From Haloferax marinisediminis (GTDB taxonomy: Archaea > Halobacteriota > Halobacteria > Halobacteriales > Haloferacaceae), in the NCBI RefSeq assembly GCF_009674585.1, contig NZ_WKJP01000001.1, forward strand, positions 2,480,001 to 2,544,000: a stretch of 64,000 bases of DNA, read 5' to 3'. The notes under the pieces are model-generated. The model was not told where the DNA came from and made no database searches. It saw only the letters and a program-made list of their open reading frames with translations. Made by a program: the position numbers and the translations under genes. The stretch's first letter is position 1; every line of letters starts with the position of its first letter. Below are positions 42,248 through 51,073 of this stretch, piece after piece.

Positions 42248-44149
42248 TTACGCCGTCGTCGAGAGTTCTTCGTCGATATCTGCTTCGGCCATCTTCTCGA
42301 CGAGTGTGTCGATAACTTCCTCGCGCATGCCGCTGACGAACTTAATCGAACCGACGACGAGGTGGCCGCCACCGGAGACGCCGCCGCCGACGACTTCCTC
42401 GTTCAGTTCGGCGACCATCCGCGGGATGTCGAGGCGGACGCCGTCGGACCGGAGGACGGCGAAGTCGGGGCCGTAGCCGATAGTGATGACCGGCTCGCCC
42501 GTCTCGCGAACCTTCTGGTCGTGGAGTTTGCCCGTGGTCTTCCCCGGTGCAGGGTAGGTAAACCGGTGGGCCCACTTGTCGAGGTCGATGCGGTAGAGGT
42601 TCGCACCACTGTCGAGCCGTTCGTGTTCGAGGTGGGGTTCGGCCGCTTCGAGCTGCCGTTCGACGTCGCGCTCGGCGCGAGACGAGAGGAACTCGACGAG
42701 TTCGCGGTGGCGCGTCTCGTCGTCGCACCCGACGTTGAGCACGTCGTTGACGATGGATGCGCCGTCGTTGTAGCGAAGCCAGTGTGCGGCGTAGTCGAGT
42801 GCCTCACCCACGTCGAGGAGTTCTTCACGGTCGTAGCCTTCCGCTTCGGCCAGCGCGATGTAGTCGTCCATGACCTCGGCCTTCGAGCGGTCCGAGAGAC
42901 CGGCGACAGCGGGCACGTGACGCAGTTCGTCGGTCACGTCGGAGTGAATCATCCGCGCGAGTTCGACGCACATCATGCCCGTCGTGATGCGGTAGTCCTC
43001 GTCGTGGAGGTACGGATTGACGTGGGCGTCGAGGAGCGGGTTGACCGCGTCGGGGTCGGGGTGGTGGTGGTCGACGACGGCGATGGGAACGTCGTAGTGG
43101 GCGAGGTTCTCGTAGGCGGGGACGTCCTCTTCGGTCGACCCGTTGTCGAGCATGAGGAGGAACGGAAGTCGCTGGCCGTGGCGGGCGCGGCCTTCCAGCG
43201 CGAAGTTCAGGTCGCGCGTGACGTCTTCCATCTCGTAGAATGGTGCCTTACTGGGCAAGCGCTTGAACAGGTGCCGCGAGGCGTCTGGGTCGTCGTGGAC
43301 CTCGGTGATGAGTCGTTCGAGGGCCAGTTGAACCGGAACAGACGCACACATGCCGTCACCGTCGGCGTGGTGACGGACGCGGATTGGGCGCCCTTCGAGG
43401 ACCGTCCGGCGCAGGAGTCGGGCGACATCTTCGAGGTCGTCACGGAGTTTTTCGAACGCTGGCCACTCCACGAGGGGTTCGACGGCCTCGGGTTCGGCGC
43501 GCTCGTCGAGTGCAGCGTCGATTCGCTCGCGTGCTTCCTCGCCCGCCTCGTCTTCGAGGACAGACAGGTTGTCGACTTCGAGTTGTCGCGTTCCTTCGTG
43601 GTCTTCGACGGTCCCGCTCATGCGGATGACGTCGTCTAAGTCGACCTGTGGGAACGCACGGACGCCGGCCTCTTCGAAGGCGGCGGCAGCGACGATACCC
43701 GAGTCGTCGGCGATGCGGAACACAGTCGGGCCGCCAGTCTGCTTGATTTGGGCGACGATACCCTCGATGGTGACCGTCTCACCGACCGCGAGGTCGGAGA
43801 TGGGCGTGATGGTCGGTTCGTGTTCGACAATCAGCGTCCGGTAGTTGTCGGGCGTCTCCTCGGCGAACGCGATGTCGCCGTTCTCTCGGACTTCTTCCAG
43901 ACGGACGACGAGGCGGTCGCCAACCTCGTAGTCTGTCGAGAGGTTCGACTCGTGGATGAGTCCAGAGACCGAATCAGAGATGTCGACGAAGATGCCGTAC
44001 TCGACGACGCCGTTAACCACGGCGTGGTAGTACGCGTCGATTTCGGTGTCTTCTACGGTACAGTTCGGTGCAAGATCGTAGACGATAGGTCGTGAGTCCG
44101 AATTCGGACCCGAGTCGGCGCCGGAATCCCCGGCGTGCTCGTCGCTCAT
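42248..44149 (-). CDS. RecJ-like DHH phosphoesterase with S1 and OB domains
   Basis: A 633-residue protein. The N terminus carries an S1 RNA-binding domain (YYHAVVNGVVEYGIFVDISDSVSGLIHESNL), then a second OB-fold (GETVTIEGIVAQIKQTGGPTVFRIADDSG). The catalytic part has RHHADGDGMCA, FLLMLDNGS, VVDHHHPDPD with the DHH motif, and the DHHA1 tail GGGVSGGGHLVVGSIKF. It should be an Mn/Mg-dependent nuclease or oligonucleotide hydrolase; archaeal RecJ relatives work in replication/repair or RNA turnover. The chosen ATG (44149) gives the acidic N terminus MSDEHAGDSG. It is convergent with the PLD gene. Confidence 0.9.
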   Translation of the reverse strand: MSDEHAGDSGADSGPNSDSRPIVYDLAPNCTVEDTEIDAYYHAVVNGVVEYGIFVDISDSVSGLIHESNLSTDYEVGDRLVVRLEEVRENGDIAFAEETPDNYRTLIVEHEPTITPISDLAVGETVTIEGIVAQIKQTGGPTVFRIADDSGIVAAAAFEEAGVRAFPQVDLDDVIRMSGTVEDHEGTRQLEVDNLSVLEDEAGEEARERIDAALDERAEPEAVEPLVEWPAFEKLRDDLEDVARLLRRTVLEGRPIRVRHHADGDGMCASVPVQLALERLITEVHDDPDASRHLFKRLPSKAPFYEMEDVTRDLNFALEGRARHGQRLPFLLMLDNGSTEEDVPAYENLAHYDVPIAVVDHHHPDPDAVNPLLDAHVNPYLHDEDYRITTGMMCVELARMIHSDVTDELRHVPAVAGLSDRSKAEVMDDYIALAEAEGYDREELLDVGEALDYAAHWLRYNDGASIVNDVLNVGCDDETRHRELVEFLSSRAERDVERQLEAAEPHLEHERLDSGANLYRIDLDKWAHRFTYPAPGKTTGKLHDQKVRETGEPVITIGYGPDFAVLRSDGVRLDIPRMVAELNEEVVGGGVSGGGHLVVGSIKFVSGMREEVIDTLVEKMAEADIDEELSTTA

Positions 44150-44230
44150 AGTCTGGCTAGGTTCGGGGGTGGTGTTAAGCTTTACAAAAGCATCTCGTGA
44201 GCGATATCGCCCAGACGAGGAGTACACGGC

Positions 44231-45085
44231 TCAGTAGCCAAGTTCGTCCAGCACGTCTCGAACTGCCGGGACGTACTCCGACCCGAACACGCGGACGTGT
44301 TCGAGAAGCGGGAAGAGTGCGTAGACGGGGGCGCGCTCCTCGAAGAACCCGGGGTCGAGAGGTCGCCGTTCGTCGTAGGCGTCGAAGAAGGCGTCACCGG
44401 CCCCATCGACCCAGTCGATGTACGCGAGTTCGACTTCTGGATGTGCGTAGTAACACGCTGGGTCGAGAAACGCGACGACTCGGCCGTCTCGGACGCGAAG
44501 GTTGGCTGGCCACACGTCGCCGTGGACGAGTCGCGGTGCCGATGGCTCCGTAAGGAGGAAATCGAGGTCCGAGGCGACGGCGTCGATTCGGTCGGCAGTC
44601 GACGTCGGAAGCCCTGCTGACATCGCTGCTTCGCACCACGGGAGGAGTCGCTGGTCACGGAAGAACTCGACCCACGAGTCGGTCCACGGGTTCGGTTGTC
44701 GATACGGCCCAGAGAGCGTGTCGAACGGAAATCCGAACGCCGGAGCGGTCGTTTCGTGAAGTGCGGCGAGCTGAGCGGCGAGGTCACGTTGGGCCCGTTC
44801 GTCGAGTGTCGACGTTCCCTCAACGTACTCGAGGACGAGGAAGTCGGAGTCGGCCACGTACACCTGTGGAACCGGGAGGCCGGCCCGAGAGAGGGAATCG
44901 AGCATCGCGGCTTCGACATCGAGTGGTGTCTCTCCGACTTTGACGACGACCGGGTTCCGCTCCGCGAAGTCGAGTCGGTAGACTCGTCCGACGTGGCCCC
45001 CGTCGAGTTCTGTCGTCGACACGGCAGTCGCGTCGCGTCCGAGCGCACGCGTCACGCGGTCGATGATGTCCCGTGAGAGCGTCAC
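44231..45085 (-). CDS. Fructosamine kinase-family protein
   Basis: A 284-residue kinase-like protein of the fructosamine-3-kinase/aminoglycoside phosphotransferase fold. Motifs are VVVKVGETPLDVEAAML (ATP-binding Lys), LVHGDVWPANLRV (catalytic Asp), and FLDPACYYAHPEVELAYID (metal-binding Asp). Family members phosphorylate ketoamine-glycated amines to promote deglycation. GTG at 45085 (VTLSRDIIDRV) is the natural start. It is the divergent neighbour of the JAMM-ribL operon, 104 nt away start to start. Confidence 0.9.
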   Translation of the reverse strand: MTLSRDIIDRVTRALGRDATAVSTTELDGGHVGRVYRLDFAERNPVVVKVGETPLDVEAAMLDSLSRAGLPVPQVYVADSDFLVLEYVEGTSTLDERAQRDLAAQLAALHETTAPAFGFPFDTLSGPYRQPNPWTDSWVEFFRDQRLLPWCEAAMSAGLPTSTADRIDAVASDLDFLLTEPSAPRLVHGDVWPANLRVRDGRVVAFLDPACYYAHPEVELAYIDWVDGAGDAFFDAYDERRPLDPGFFEERAPVYALFPLLEHVRVFGSEYVPAVRDVLDELGY

Positions 45086-45189
45086 AAGGGGAGACTGTAC
45101 GGCCCGTCGACCTCAGTATGACGGTTTGCCCACCCTCGGCCACCGACTGTTCCGGAACCCTTAGATGGAGCGCCCGCGGACGAATCGGT

Positions 45190-45675
45190 ATGCGACTCTT
45201 CCGGTCGCGAGAGGTCATCGGAATCGCCGCCGAGACCCTCGACTTCGCGCTCGAGGCCGCTGCGGAGACACATCCGAACGAGTACATGGGACTCCTCCGT
45301 GGCGAGGATGCGACCCGACTCGGCCTCGACCGCGACGGCCTCGTCGTGACAGACGTACTGGTCATTCCGGGGACCGTCTCGGACCCCTACAGTGCGACCG
45401 TCAGGAACGACCTCGTCCCGAACGACTTCCGGGCCGTCGGGTCGATTCACTCGCACCCGAACGGTGTCCTCCGCCCGAGCGACGCGGACCTCGACACCTT
45501 CGGAAGCGGGACCGCGCACATCATCATGGGTCACCCGTACGGACCGAACGACTGGGAGACGTTCGACCAGTCTGGCGACCCACGTGACCTCCCGGTCATC
45601 GACGTCGACCTCCCGGACCCAGAATCGTTCTTCGACTTCACACAGGAAGATATCGACGCTGAGTTAGACCGATGA
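45190..45675 (+). CDS. JAMM/MPN metalloprotease (HvJAMM2-type)
   Basis: A 161-residue JAB1/MPN domain protein. The zinc site is complete: NEYMGLL carries the upstream Glu, and [20 protein letters not shown] matches HxHx7SxxD. In Haloferax volcanii, JAMM proteases cleave ubiquitin-like SAMPs from proteins; two copies exist there and this one resembles the copy beside ribL. Specific substrate is inferred. The start ATG at 45190 follows a clean gap; the stop overlaps the ribL start by four bases (ATGA), so translation is coupled. Confidence 0.92.
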   Translation: MRLFRSREVIGIAAETLDFALEAAAETHPNEYMGLLRGEDATRLGLDRDGLVVTDVLVIPGTVSDPYSATVRNDLVPNDFRAVGSIHSHPNGVLRPSDADLDTFGSGTAHIIMGHPYGPNDWETFDQSGDPRDLPVIDVDLPDPESFFDFTQEDIDAELDR

Positions 45676-46100
45676 GACGAGTTATCGCACAGGGAACGTT
45701 CGACATCCTCCACCCGGGCCACGTCCACTACCTGTCGGACGCGAAAGCGATGGGCGACGAACTGCACGTCATCATCGCGCGCAGAGAGAACGTGACACAC
45801 AAGCCGAAACCGATACTCGACGACCGACAGCGACGCGACATGGTCGCTGCCCTCGACGTCGTCGACGAAGCACACCTCGGCCATCCCGAGGATATCTTCG
45901 TCCCTATCGAGGAGATTGACCCCAGCGTCATCGTCCTCGGCTACGACCAACACCACGACGAGGCGGCACTCAAGGACGCACTCACCGAGCGTGGCATCGA
46001 CTGCGAAGTCGCTCGGGCGACTCCACGCGACAAGACCTACGACGACGAACTCCTCTCGACAGGGCGCATCATCGACCGTATCATCGACCGTCGGTGCTGA
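45672..46100 (+). CDS. ribL: Archaeal FAD synthase RibL
   Basis: A 142-residue nucleotidyltransferase of the cytidylyltransferase-like fold. [16 protein letters not shown] contains the HxGH motif, and the second motif [10 protein letters not shown] marks the archaeal RibL. It adenylates FMN to FAD with ATP; the archaeal enzyme is air-sensitive and stand-alone, unlike bacterial RibF. The ATGA overlap with the JAMM gene makes an operon. A conserved Cys at the C-terminal end (DRRC) fits known RibL features. Confidence 0.94.
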   Translation: MRRVIAQGTFDILHPGHVHYLSDAKAMGDELHVIIARRENVTHKPKPILDDRQRRDMVAALDVVDEAHLGHPEDIFVPIEEIDPSVIVLGYDQHHDEAALKDALTERGIDCEVARATPRDKTYDDELLSTGRIIDRIIDRRC

Positions 46101-46216
46101 CACGAGTGGCAGTTCGACGCCCACCGTCGATTCTCACGTACCATCGAACTGAAGACAATCGTTTCGAGTGACGGCGTCGTCACTCAGTAGGGAGAGAAAG
46201 TGGAAAAGCCAGACGC

Positions 46217-46927
46217 TTACTCGCTGGACTGCTGCTCGTCGAGCCAGTTCTGGTACTCTTCTTCGGAGACGACTTCGACGGTGAAGTACATCTGCGAGTG
46301 TGCGACACCACAGTACTCAGTACAGTAGCCCTGGTAGGTGCCTTCTTCAGTGGCGACAGTCCGGATGGTGTTCATCTTGCCGGGCATCGCGTCCTGCTTG
46401 AGGCCGAGTTCAGGGACGGCGAACCCGTGTATCACGTCTTGTGAGGTCACCTGGAAGTACACCGGACGGTCTTTCGGGATGACGATTTCGGAGCCCGAGG
46501 TGAAGTTACCCTCTTCGGGGTAGTACATGTTCCAACCCCACTGGTACGCCTCTGCCGTGACGACGACCGGGTCGTTGTCCGCATCGATGTCGTTACCCTG
46601 GTAGGTGACGTCCTCGTTGGCCAGCACGCCGTAGGAGGCGACGCCGACGAACAGCAGGATGATGGCGGTGGCGATGGTCCACGTGATTTCGAGTCGGCGG
46701 TTCTCCCTGGTCGGCAGTGCGCGCTCGCTGTTGCGGAATTTGATTACCGTGTAGAGGAGGATGGCCTCGACCATCACGGTAATCGGGATAGCGACGTACA
46801 GAAGCTTCCCGTTCAACTGGTTGATAAGCTCAACCGTAGTGGACGCCTGCGCGGCGGCGGGGGTGGCGACGAGTGCCATCACGACCGCTGCAAACAGGGA
46901 CGCGAGCGCGAAGCGCGTCTTTCTCAT
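46217..46927 (-). CDS. coxB: Cytochrome c oxidase subunit II
   Basis: A 236-residue protein. A signal-like first helix (FALASLFAAVVMALVATPAAA) precedes two membrane helices (VAIPITVMVEAILLYTVI and ITWTIATAIILLFVGVASYGVL). The exported cupredoxin part has the CuA centre: HGFAVPELGL and YQGYCTEYCGVAHSQM supply His, Cys, Glu, Cys, His and Met. It receives electrons from a blue copper protein or cytochrome c. coxA is not in the window. A TATA-like GCATTTATGCG on the minus strand lies around 46949-46960. It is divergent from the ctaB fusion gene, which makes heme O for the oxidase. Confidence 0.96.
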   Translation of the reverse strand: MRKTRFALASLFAAVVMALVATPAAAQASTTVELINQLNGKLLYVAIPITVMVEAILLYTVIKFRNSERALPTRENRRLEITWTIATAIILLFVGVASYGVLANEDVTYQGNDIDADNDPVVVTAEAYQWGWNMYYPEEGNFTSGSEIVIPKDRPVYFQVTSQDVIHGFAVPELGLKQDAMPGKMNTIRTVATEEGTYQGYCTEYCGVAHSQMYFTVEVVSEEEYQNWLDEQQSSE

Positions 46928-47050
46928 GCTGAACGGGAGTTAGGAACAACCGCATAAATGCGTACCGACTCTCACGCCGTCATTTATCAACGACTCCCCC
47001 GCATATGATGGGGGGCTACGGCACGTGTTCTGGCACAAAAAGCGGGGCTC

Positions 47051-47070
47051 CTAAATACAGGCTAGCCTAA
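47051..47070 (+). promoter_or_regulatory. TATA box and overlapping palindromic operator before ctaB
   Basis: CTAAATACA (about 47051-47059) is the TATA box. It overlaps the perfect palindrome AGGCTAGCCT (47059-47068), which continues as CCTAA. The arrangement ACAGG-CTAG-CCTAA resembles the TTAGG-N4-CCTAA type half-sites of DtxR-family metal regulators. With the TATA here, transcription should start near GTG 47082, so a bound repressor would cover the promoter. Confidence 0.5.
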
Positions 47071-47081
47071 ACCCTCCGTAG

Positions 47082-48497
47082 GTGAATATAGTGGCCACGA
47101 CGCGCGCTTCCAACACGTTCCATGGCCTACTCGCTGCGACGGCGATGGGAGTCTACGTCTTACTCCTCGTCGGCGCGACGACGGCGCTCACCGATGCGAC
47201 TGCTGCGTGTGCCGCGTGGCCCGCGTGCGGCGACGGATTCACACTCCCGTCGACGCTCGACGGCTGGGTCGCGTTCGGTCACCGCATCGCCGCCGTTCTC
47301 GTCGGTCTCTTGGCACTCGTGACGCTCGTCTCCGTCTGGCGCTCGGATGCGTCCCGGCGAGTCAAAGCCACAGTGACCGTCTCGGCGGCGCTCTACCCGG
47401 CGCAGGCCGGACTGGGCGCAGTCGTCGCAACCGTTGGCGCCAGTGCACTGCTCTCGACACTCCACCTCGTGGTGGGGATGGCAATCTTCGGCGGCCTCCT
47501 CGTCGCGCTCGCGTGGACACTCGAAGAAGTAACCGGAGACCCCTCCGACAAACCCGTCGGGTCGCCCTCGATGGCGCCGCCGACGGACGACGGAGAACGC
47601 CCACCGATACCCACAGACCCAGTCGCACGAGCGAAGGCGACGGCGTGGGCGTACTTCCGCCTGATGAAACCGCGGTTGATGTGGCTCCTGTGTCTCGTCG
47701 CGTCGGCGGCGATGACGCTCGCGGGCACGGTCTCGCCCGGGCTCACGCCACAGGTCATCGCGGCGACGCTCGGCGGTGGCGTCCTCTCTATCGGCGCGTC
47801 GGGGACGTTCAACCACGTCCTCGAACGTGACATCGACCGCCGGATGCAACGGACGAGCGACCGACCACTGGCAGTGGACCTCGTCCCCGTCCGCAACGCG
47901 GTCGCGTTCGGCGTGCTGTTGGCAGTGGCGTCGGTGGCGCTCTTTGCGTCCGTCAACTGGCTCGCGGCCGTCCTCGGACTCGTCGCAATCGCGTTCTACA
48001 GCGTCGTCTACACGCTCATCTTGAAGCCAAACACCGTGCAGAACACGGTCATCGGCGGCGCGGCGGGCGCGCTTCCGGCACTCATCGGATGGGTCGCGGT
48101 CACCGGGGAGATCGGCCTCGGCGGCCTCGTCCTCGCTACCGTCATCTTCCTGTGGACGCCGGCGCACTTCTACAACCTCGCGCTGGCGTACAAGGACGAC
48201 TACGCTCGCGGTGGCTTCCCGATGATGCCCGTCGTTCGCGGTGAGACCGAGACACGAAAGCACATCGTCTGGTGGCTCGGCGCAACCCTCATCGCCGCCG
48301 CCGGGCTCGCCGTCATGGACGCACTCGGTGTCGTCTACTTCCTGACGAGCGTCATCTTCGGCGGCGCGTTCCTCTACTTCGTGGTGCGTCTGCACTACGA
48401 ACGCGACGACACCGCAGCGTTCCGCGCATTCCACGCCTCGAACGCGTACCTCGGGATGTTGCTCCTCGCCATCGTCGTCGACACCCTCGCCCTCTGA
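47082..48497 (+). CDS. ctaB: Heme O synthase (CtaB) fused to an N-terminal CtaA/COX15-like domain
   Basis: A 471-residue polytopic protein. The first ~155 residues have four helices of the CtaA/COX15 heme A synthase type (SNTFHGLLAATAMGVYVLLLVGATTALTDATAACAAWPACGDG). A charged linker follows, then a UbiA-type prenyltransferase: NHVLERDIDRRMQRTSDRPL is the first Asp-rich motif, and LAYKDDYARGGFPMMPVV the second region. It farnesylates or geranylgeranylates protoheme to heme O. GTG at 47082 suits the TATA spacing; GTG 47091 is an alternative. Its product serves the terminal oxidase encoded by the divergent coxB. Confidence 0.92.
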   Translation: MNIVATTRASNTFHGLLAATAMGVYVLLLVGATTALTDATAACAAWPACGDGFTLPSTLDGWVAFGHRIAAVLVGLLALVTLVSVWRSDASRRVKATVTVSAALYPAQAGLGAVVATVGASALLSTLHLVVGMAIFGGLLVALAWTLEEVTGDPSDKPVGSPSMAPPTDDGERPPIPTDPVARAKATAWAYFRLMKPRLMWLLCLVASAAMTLAGTVSPGLTPQVIAATLGGGVLSIGASGTFNHVLERDIDRRMQRTSDRPLAVDLVPVRNAVAFGVLLAVASVALFASVNWLAAVLGLVAIAFYSVVYTLILKPNTVQNTVIGGAAGALPALIGWVAVTGEIGLGGLVLATVIFLWTPAHFYNLALAYKDDYARGGFPMMPVVRGETETRKHIVWWLGATLIAAAGLAVMDALGVVYFLTSVIFGGAFLYFVVRLHYERDDTAAFRAFHASNAYLGMLLLAIVVDTLAL

Positions 48498-48499
48498 AT

Positions 48500-49156
48500 A
48501 TGGCAACTGCAACCGCACTCCCCCGCCCGTCGCGGTCCAGCCTCCTCCGTGCAGCGTTCGCCGTGAACACGACGCTCATTCTAGCGTTCGTCTACCTGCT
48601 GTTCACAGACGCGAGCGTCGGCGCGCCCCGATACGCCATCTACGGCGTCACGTGGGTCGTCGTCGGCCTCTGGGTCCTGTTCGACACGCGAGTGCCGACC
48701 GCGTCGACCGAAACGAAACGACGTGCGGCCGCGATTGCACTCGGATACTTCGCACTCTTGGCGGTCGCCGGCGGTCTCGTCACCGCACCGGTTCCGGGTG
48801 GTACAGAGGGCCTCCGCGTCGCGTTCCTCCCGCCGGGATGGGGACCAGCACTCGTCTACGGTGGTGACCTGTTCAACCTCATCCTCATGCCGGCGCGCGT
48901 CATCGGCTACGCCGCCCTCGCCTTCCTCGTCTACGACACCGTCGTCGAAGCGGCGGGCGCGGCAGTCTCGGGTCTCGTCGGCCTCTTCTCGTGCGTCTCG
49001 TGTTCGTGGCCGATTCTCACGTCGCTCGCGACGAGCGTCTTCGGTAGTGGGACGGCGCTGGCGCTGACGGTGACGACGTTCTCGTACGACCTCTCGACGC
49101 TCGTCTTCCTCGTCACCGTTGTCTTGCTCCGGTGGCGACCCGGATTTGGCAAGTAG
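48500..49156 (+). CDS. Membrane protein with CxxC motif next to ctaB
   Basis: A 218-residue protein starting three bases after the ctaB stop, so certainly in the same operon. About six hydrophobic segments are visible, such as AAFAVNTTLILAFVYLLF, AIYGVTWVVVGLWVLF and AAAIALGYFALLAVAGGLV. A motif LFSCVSCSWPIL lies in a membrane region near residue 163; the cysteine pair could bind copper or heme, or be redox-active. Context suggests oxidase assembly or heme handling, but that is inference; the family is uncharacterised as far as I can tell. Confidence 0.78.
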   Translation: MATATALPRPSRSSLLRAAFAVNTTLILAFVYLLFTDASVGAPRYAIYGVTWVVVGLWVLFDTRVPTASTETKRRAAAIALGYFALLAVAGGLVTAPVPGGTEGLRVAFLPPGWGPALVYGGDLFNLILMPARVIGYAALAFLVYDTVVEAAGAAVSGLVGLFSCVSCSWPILTSLATSVFGSGTALALTVTTFSYDLSTLVFLVTVVLLRWRPGFGK

Positions 49157-49222
49157 AGATTCAGCGGATTCCTTTCGTTCTGCGCCGCCTCGTTTTTACT
49201 CGTCCGTCGTGTAGCACGGGGT

Positions 49223-49459
49223 ATGACCGACGTCGAAATCGAGTACTGCGTCCCCTGTGGCTTCCTCGGCCGCGCCGAAGAGATACAACATCACCTCCTC
49301 CAGCAGTTCGGCCAACGACTGGACCGCGTCGCACTCGTGACGGGCGACCACGGCGTCCTCACCGTCTCCGTCGACGGCGAACGCATCTGGGACAAATCCG
49401 AAGACGAGTACGACCCAGACCTGATTCTCCGGCGGGTTCGTCCGCACGTCGGCACGTGA
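49223..49459 (+). CDS. Rdx/SelT-W-H-type thioredoxin-fold protein
   Basis: A 78-residue protein with the Rdx-family start MTDVEIEYCVPCGFLGRAEEI, where the CxxC aligns with the Cys-x-x-Sec of selenoprotein W. The rest of the fold (LTVSVDGERIWDKSEDEYDPDLILRRVRP) matches that family. It probably takes part in thiol redox reactions, but partners are unknown. It lies between the oxidase-associated membrane protein and a membrane-hydrolase-like gene, all on the plus strand. Confidence 0.9.
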   Translation: MTDVEIEYCVPCGFLGRAEEIQHHLLQQFGQRLDRVALVTGDHGVLTVSVDGERIWDKSEDEYDPDLILRRVRPHVGT

Positions 49460-49472
49460 GCCCGCTCGAATC

Positions 49473-49877
49473 GTGAAGTCACTCGAACACGCGGCCGTCG
49501 GACTCGTCGTCGGGACAGTCGCAGCGCTGGCGTTGGGGCCACCCGGAGGGCTGCCGCTCCTCGTCACTCTCTCCGTGTTGGTGAGCGTCTTCATCGACCT
49601 CGACCACTTCGTCATCGCCCGCGTCGAGCGCGGAGACTGGCAGAACCTCAGACTCGCCGTGACGAACCCGCGAGTCGGCATCGTCGAACAGGAGAAGATA
49701 TTCGTCGGCATGGAGGGCGACTTCAACCGCAAGCGACTCCTGAGCCACCATCTCATCGGAGGCGTCGTCGTGGGTGGACTCGCGCTGTCGGGTGCCACGT
49801 TACTCGCCGCGTTCGTCGCTGTCGTCCTCTACGCACACGTCGTCTGCGACTTCCTCAGAGACCTCGGAATCGCGTGA
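49473..49877 (+). CDS. Membrane metal-dependent hydrolase-like protein (YdjM/DUF457 type)
   Basis: A 134-residue membrane protein starting at GTG 49473, 13 nt after the Rdx gene. Helices are 7-25 (AAVGLVVGTVAALALG), 28-48 and 100-125. His/Asp-rich positions SVFIDLDHFVI, LLSHHLIGG and YAHVVCDFLRD match the metal-ligand pattern of the YdjM/DUF457 family, membrane-bound phosphatase-like hydrolases. Substrate is unknown. Short spacing suggests transcription with the Rdx gene. Confidence 0.75.
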   Translation: MKSLEHAAVGLVVGTVAALALGPPGGLPLLVTLSVLVSVFIDLDHFVIARVERGDWQNLRLAVTNPRVGIVEQEKIFVGMEGDFNRKRLLSHHLIGGVVVGGLALSGATLLAAFVAVVLYAHVVCDFLRDLGIA

Positions 49878-49901
49878 AAATCGCGGTTGGAAGGTGGCCG
49901 C

Positions 49902-50924
49902 TCAGTGACCCCAGCGCCGACCTTCCTCGTCGTAGCGGGCGTTCATGATGCGCTCCCACTGGTCCGTCGAGAGGTCGACGTCGGCCGCACCGACGTTCTC
50001 ACGAAGTTGCTCGGTCGTCCGTGCGCCGACGATTGGCACGACAGTCGCCTCTGGGTAGTCCATGAGCCATCGGAGCGCGACCTGTGCAGGACTGGCGTCG
50101 ACTTCGTCCGCGACGGCGCGAACTTCGTCGAGGACGTGCCACCCGCGCTCGGAGAGGTAGAACTTCTCGAATCGCTCGTCGAACGAACCACGTGAGCCGT
50201 CGGGAGCGACGTACGCGGAGGGGTCGTCCGGGTCGGCGCGTTCGTACTTTCCGGTGAGGAACCCACCCGCGAGCGGCGAGTACGGACAGACGGCAATCTC
50301 TTGGTCGCCACAGACGTCGAGGTAGTCTTTGACGTCCTCGTAGTAGCCGGCGTGGAACAGCGGTTGGGTCACGTCGAAGCGGGCGTAGTCGTTCACGTCG
50401 GACTTCCAGAGCGCCTTCGTGAGTTGCCACGCCGCCATCGTGGAAGCACCGAGGTAGTTCACCTTGCCCTCTTCGACGAGTGCGTTCAGCGTCTGGAGCG
50501 TCTCTTCGATGGGCGTCTCGTCGTCCCAGCGGTGGATGTAGTAGAGGTCGAGGTAGTCAGTTCCGAGGCGGTCGAGCGTCCCCTCGATTTGGTTGCGGAT
50601 GTGGGTTCGGGAGAGACCGCGACTGTTCGGGTTGTCCTCGTCGAAGGGGAAGTACACCTTCGAGGCGACGACGTAGTCCTCGCGGTCACGCTCGGCGAGC
50701 CAGTTCCCGATGTACTCCTCTGACGTGCCGTTGGGGTCGCCGTAGACGTTGGCGGTATCGATGAAGTTGCCACCGAGTTCCTCGTAGGTGTCGAGGAGTT
50801 CGTGCGCGTCCTCCTCGTCCGTCTCTAAGACGCCGCCAGTTCGTCGACCGAAGCGCCACGTCCCGAAACACAGTTCGGAGACGCGGGTTCCTGTCGAACC
50901 GAGTCGTCGATAGTCGAGGCTCAT
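49902..50924 (-). CDS. Aldo/keto reductase
   Basis: A 340-residue AKR of the YajO/Kv-beta-like group. Catalytic Asp-Tyr-Lys-His are in FIDTANVYGDPNG (Asp and Tyr), VVASKVYF (Lys) and LYYIHRWDDETP (His). The C-terminal NADP site is VVPIVGARTTEQL. It reduces aldehydes or ketones with NADPH; the substrate is unknown. The start MSLDYRRLGSTGTRVSEL is standard. It is divergent from the Gfo/Idh/MocA gene. Confidence 0.94.
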   Translation of the reverse strand: MSLDYRRLGSTGTRVSELCFGTWRFGRRTGGVLETDEEDAHELLDTYEELGGNFIDTANVYGDPNGTSEEYIGNWLAERDREDYVVASKVYFPFDEDNPNSRGLSRTHIRNQIEGTLDRLGTDYLDLYYIHRWDDETPIEETLQTLNALVEEGKVNYLGASTMAAWQLTKALWKSDVNDYARFDVTQPLFHAGYYEDVKDYLDVCGDQEIAVCPYSPLAGGFLTGKYERADPDDPSAYVAPDGSRGSFDERFEKFYLSERGWHVLDEVRAVADEVDASPAQVALRWLMDYPEATVVPIVGARTTEQLRENVGAADVDLSTDQWERIMNARYDEEGRRWGH

Positions 50925-51073
50925 ACTCGATGACAGGACTGCCGGCGACTAAAGAGTGAGAGTTGCGGCGAGACGTTCACCCTCGGTCTTCGAAGTCGCG
51001 GCGTTCGGAGAGGTGTGGTTCGAGACGGTCGTACGCCCGCACGCTTTTGCCGCCCGCCCACGACATGTAATCT

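Noticed and set aside
47160-48518. 452-residue minus-strand ORF
   Set aside because: It is antisense to the ctaB fusion, whose membrane helices and prenyltransferase motifs are clear.
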